Part shown: piece by piece, positions 62,833 to 64,000 of the stretch
Numbering within the stretch: position 1 is the first letter of the stretch
Layout: the number at the start of each line of letters is the position of its first letter
NCBI GenBank assembly: GCA_036267255.1
Contig: DATAWK010000053.1
Span: 62,001-126,000, forward strand
Length of the DNA: 64,000 bases
Origin: DATAWK01 sp036267255
GTDB taxonomy: Bacteria > Acidobacteriota > Terriglobia > Terriglobales > Acidobacteriaceae
Reading direction: 5' to 3'
Notes under the pieces: generated by a model
What the model saw: the letters and a program-made list of their open reading frames with translations, nothing else
The model's database searches: none
What the model was told of the DNA's origin: nothing
Made by a program: the position numbers and the translations under genes

Positions 62833-64000
62833 ATGATTCTAAGAGAAGCTCGTCGCTTTCTTCGCAGCAGTCCTCTCCTCAGTCTGTCCGGCATCATGGT
62901 TCTTGCGTTGGGTATCGGCGCGTCTGCCCTGGCGCTGGCATTGTTGCTGGCGTTCTCCACCATGGGTTATCCGGGCATGCGAACGTTGGGGTATGCGACG
63001 ATCGCCGAGGAGGTTGAGGGCGGCGGCTCGATGCGGATCGCATGGCGCAGGTTCGAGGAGCTTCGCGCCTCGCCAATGCAGGGCGCCGCGCTGGCTGCCT
63101 ACAGCAAACCGGCCAGCGTAACGATGGAAGTGCATGGCGAAAGTAGACCGCTGAAACTAGCTGCCATTTCAAGCGGATTTTTTTCGATCTTCACTCCTCG
63201 GCTGGCTGCGGGAAGAGATTTTAGCTCCGTTGAGGAGGGCCAGGCCGGCAGTCACGTTGTCATTCTGAGCCATTCGCTTGCGGTCAAGCTGTTCCAGTCT
63301 CCGGAAAACGCGTTGAACCGTTTTGTTCGAATCGAGGGACTGCCTTTCGAGGTGGTTGGCGTGGCCCCATCCGGTTTTCATGGCATGTTCGGAGATTCCG
63401 TCGAGGCGTGGGTACCGGCAAACTGCGAGATCCCGCTTATTTTTCAAGCATCCCTCCCCAAGGGGGTACCTCCGGACATTTGGAAAGCCGTAGCGTCGTT
63501 CTACGGCGTGGCGGCGTCCAGGCAAGCTTCGTCAAAGGGACTTGCGGCGGAGCTGGCCCACTCGCTTCCACTCCACGCGACCACCGAGGCGACGCTGCAC
63601 GCATCCCAGGGATTGACGACCGACCCTGTGCGCGATGCCAAGCTGCGCAAATGGCTGCGGCTTGGGCTGCTATTGGCACTGGTGTTCACGATTGTCAGCA
63701 GCCTGAATTATGGGTTGCTGCTGCTGGCGAGAACGCCGCGCTACGCGGAGGAAATTCGCCTGAAGAAGGCCCTGGGAGCGGGTAGCCGCCGCCTGATGAT
63801 GGAACTCATGATCGGACCGGCAGCCATGGTGGGAGCCGGTGTGTTTGGCGCGTGTCTTTTTTGTGCCGGAGGCTGGATGCTGCTCTCCCGGATGCCGGGA
63901 TTCTATGGACAGCTTGTACAGGGTTCCTGGCATGCGGCATTTTTGGCGTTTGGCGTACAGGTGCTGTTCGCCTGCGGCCTGACAATGATGATCGCGTTGC
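62833..64000 (+). CDS. MacB/FtsX-like ABC transporter permease (runs off the window)
   Basis: An open frame of 389 codons that continues past the right edge. It begins MILREARRFLRSSPLLSLSG with an immediate membrane helix (IMVLALGIGASALALALLLAF), a typical MacB-type first helix, then a periplasmic domain (FFSIFTPRLAAGRDFSSVEEGQ; LPFEVVGVAPSGFHGMFGD) and further helices (LGLLLALVFTIVSSLNYGLLLLA; RLKKALGAGSRRL). Unlike the two complete permeases here it has no N-terminal prefix domain. GGAG at 62823 lies 6 bases before the ATG. It diverges from the PadR-permease unit. Confidence 0.8.
   Translation, partial: MILREARRFLRSSPLLSLSGIMVLALGIGASALALALLLAFSTMGYPGMRTLGYATIAEEVEGGGSMRIAWRRFEELRASPMQGAALAAYSKPASVTMEVHGESRPLKLAAISSGFFSIFTPRLAAGRDFSSVEEGQAGSHVVILSHSLAVKLFQSPENALNRFVRIEGLPFEVVGVAPSGFHGMFGDSVEAWVPANCEIPLIFQASLPKGVPPDIWKAVASFYGVAASRQASSKGLAAELAHSLPLHATTEATLHASQGLTTDPVRDAKLRKWLRLGLLLALVFTIVSSLNYGLLLLARTPRYAEEIRLKKALGAGSRRLMMELMIGPAAMVGAGVFGACLFCAGGWMLLSRMPGFYGQLVQGSWHAAFLAFGVQVLFACGLTMMIAL

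Overview
The window looks like a chromosome segment of a soil-type Acidobacteriota, probably class Terriglobia (Acidobacteriaceae-like). The base for this is moderate-to-high GC, two complete and one partial MacB/FtsX permeases of the large acidobacterial (ADOP-like) type, two of them paired with PadR regulators, a futalosine-route menaquinone gene (mqnE), many secreted peptidases and glycan enzymes, and Acidobacteria-style secreted proteins of unknown function. This taxonomic call rests on family knowledge, not on a database search. No tRNA, rRNA, CRISPR array, insertion sequence or prophage was seen.

Layout. 1-3.1 kb: the rimM-trmD-rplS translation cluster with a redoxin gene inserted, a strong terminator, then rnhB. 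3.1-8.5 kb (minus strand): msrQ/msrP methionine-sulfoxide repair, an acyltransferase, and an EF-G-like GTPase. 9-12.1 kb: PadR plus a large permease. 12.2-20.5 kb: an orphan nuoB, an OmpA-like barrel protein with Ig-like domains, a beta-propeller secreted protein, a GNAT acetyltransferase, and a secreted barrel/FGE-like fusion with a thioredoxin-like companion. 20.9-29.5 kb: mqnE, an NTF2-like protein, glycosylasparaginase, prolyl oligopeptidase, an inactive-looking rhomboid with an M28 peptidase, a LysW-like zinc ribbon and a small secreted protein. 29.5-40.2 kb: a BaiN-type flavoprotein, a VapBC-type toxin-antitoxin pair, rpsA, an MDR reductase, a HIT protein, an NTF2-like protein, a monooxygenase, purA, mutM and a ROK kinase. 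40.2-41.3 kb: a long gene-free stretch holding a possible structured RNA. 41.3-47.8 kb: a disordered/receiver-like protein, HinT, a class B3 metallo-beta-lactamase, an M48 protease with RlpA, and a tandem pair of paralogous envelope proteins. 48.1-54.6 kb: a large radical SAM protein of the tetraether/membrane-spanning-lipid synthase type, mutY, serS and a LolA-like protein. 54.6-64 kb: a GT39-type glycosyltransferase, a giant GH18/deacetylase/GT2 fusion, and a second PadR-permease unit facing a third permease that runs off the window.

How the genes fit together. Much of the window serves the envelope and secretion: lipoprotein carriage, peptidoglycan (RlpA), exopolysaccharide synthesis and trimming, and possibly membrane-spanning lipids. 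Housekeeping genes (trmD, rplS, rnhB, nuoB, rpsA, purA, mutM, mutY, serS) sit between as single transcription units. Many starts have a -10-like hexamer only 6-10 bases upstream and no Shine-Dalgarno sequence, which suggests frequent leaderless transcripts.

The observations most worth following are the Tes-like radical SAM enzyme, the three-enzyme polysaccharide fusion, the catalytically dead rhomboid, the LysW-like protein lacking the usual C-terminal Glu motif, the receiver-like domain fused to a disordered basic region, and the candidate RNA near 40.5 kb.
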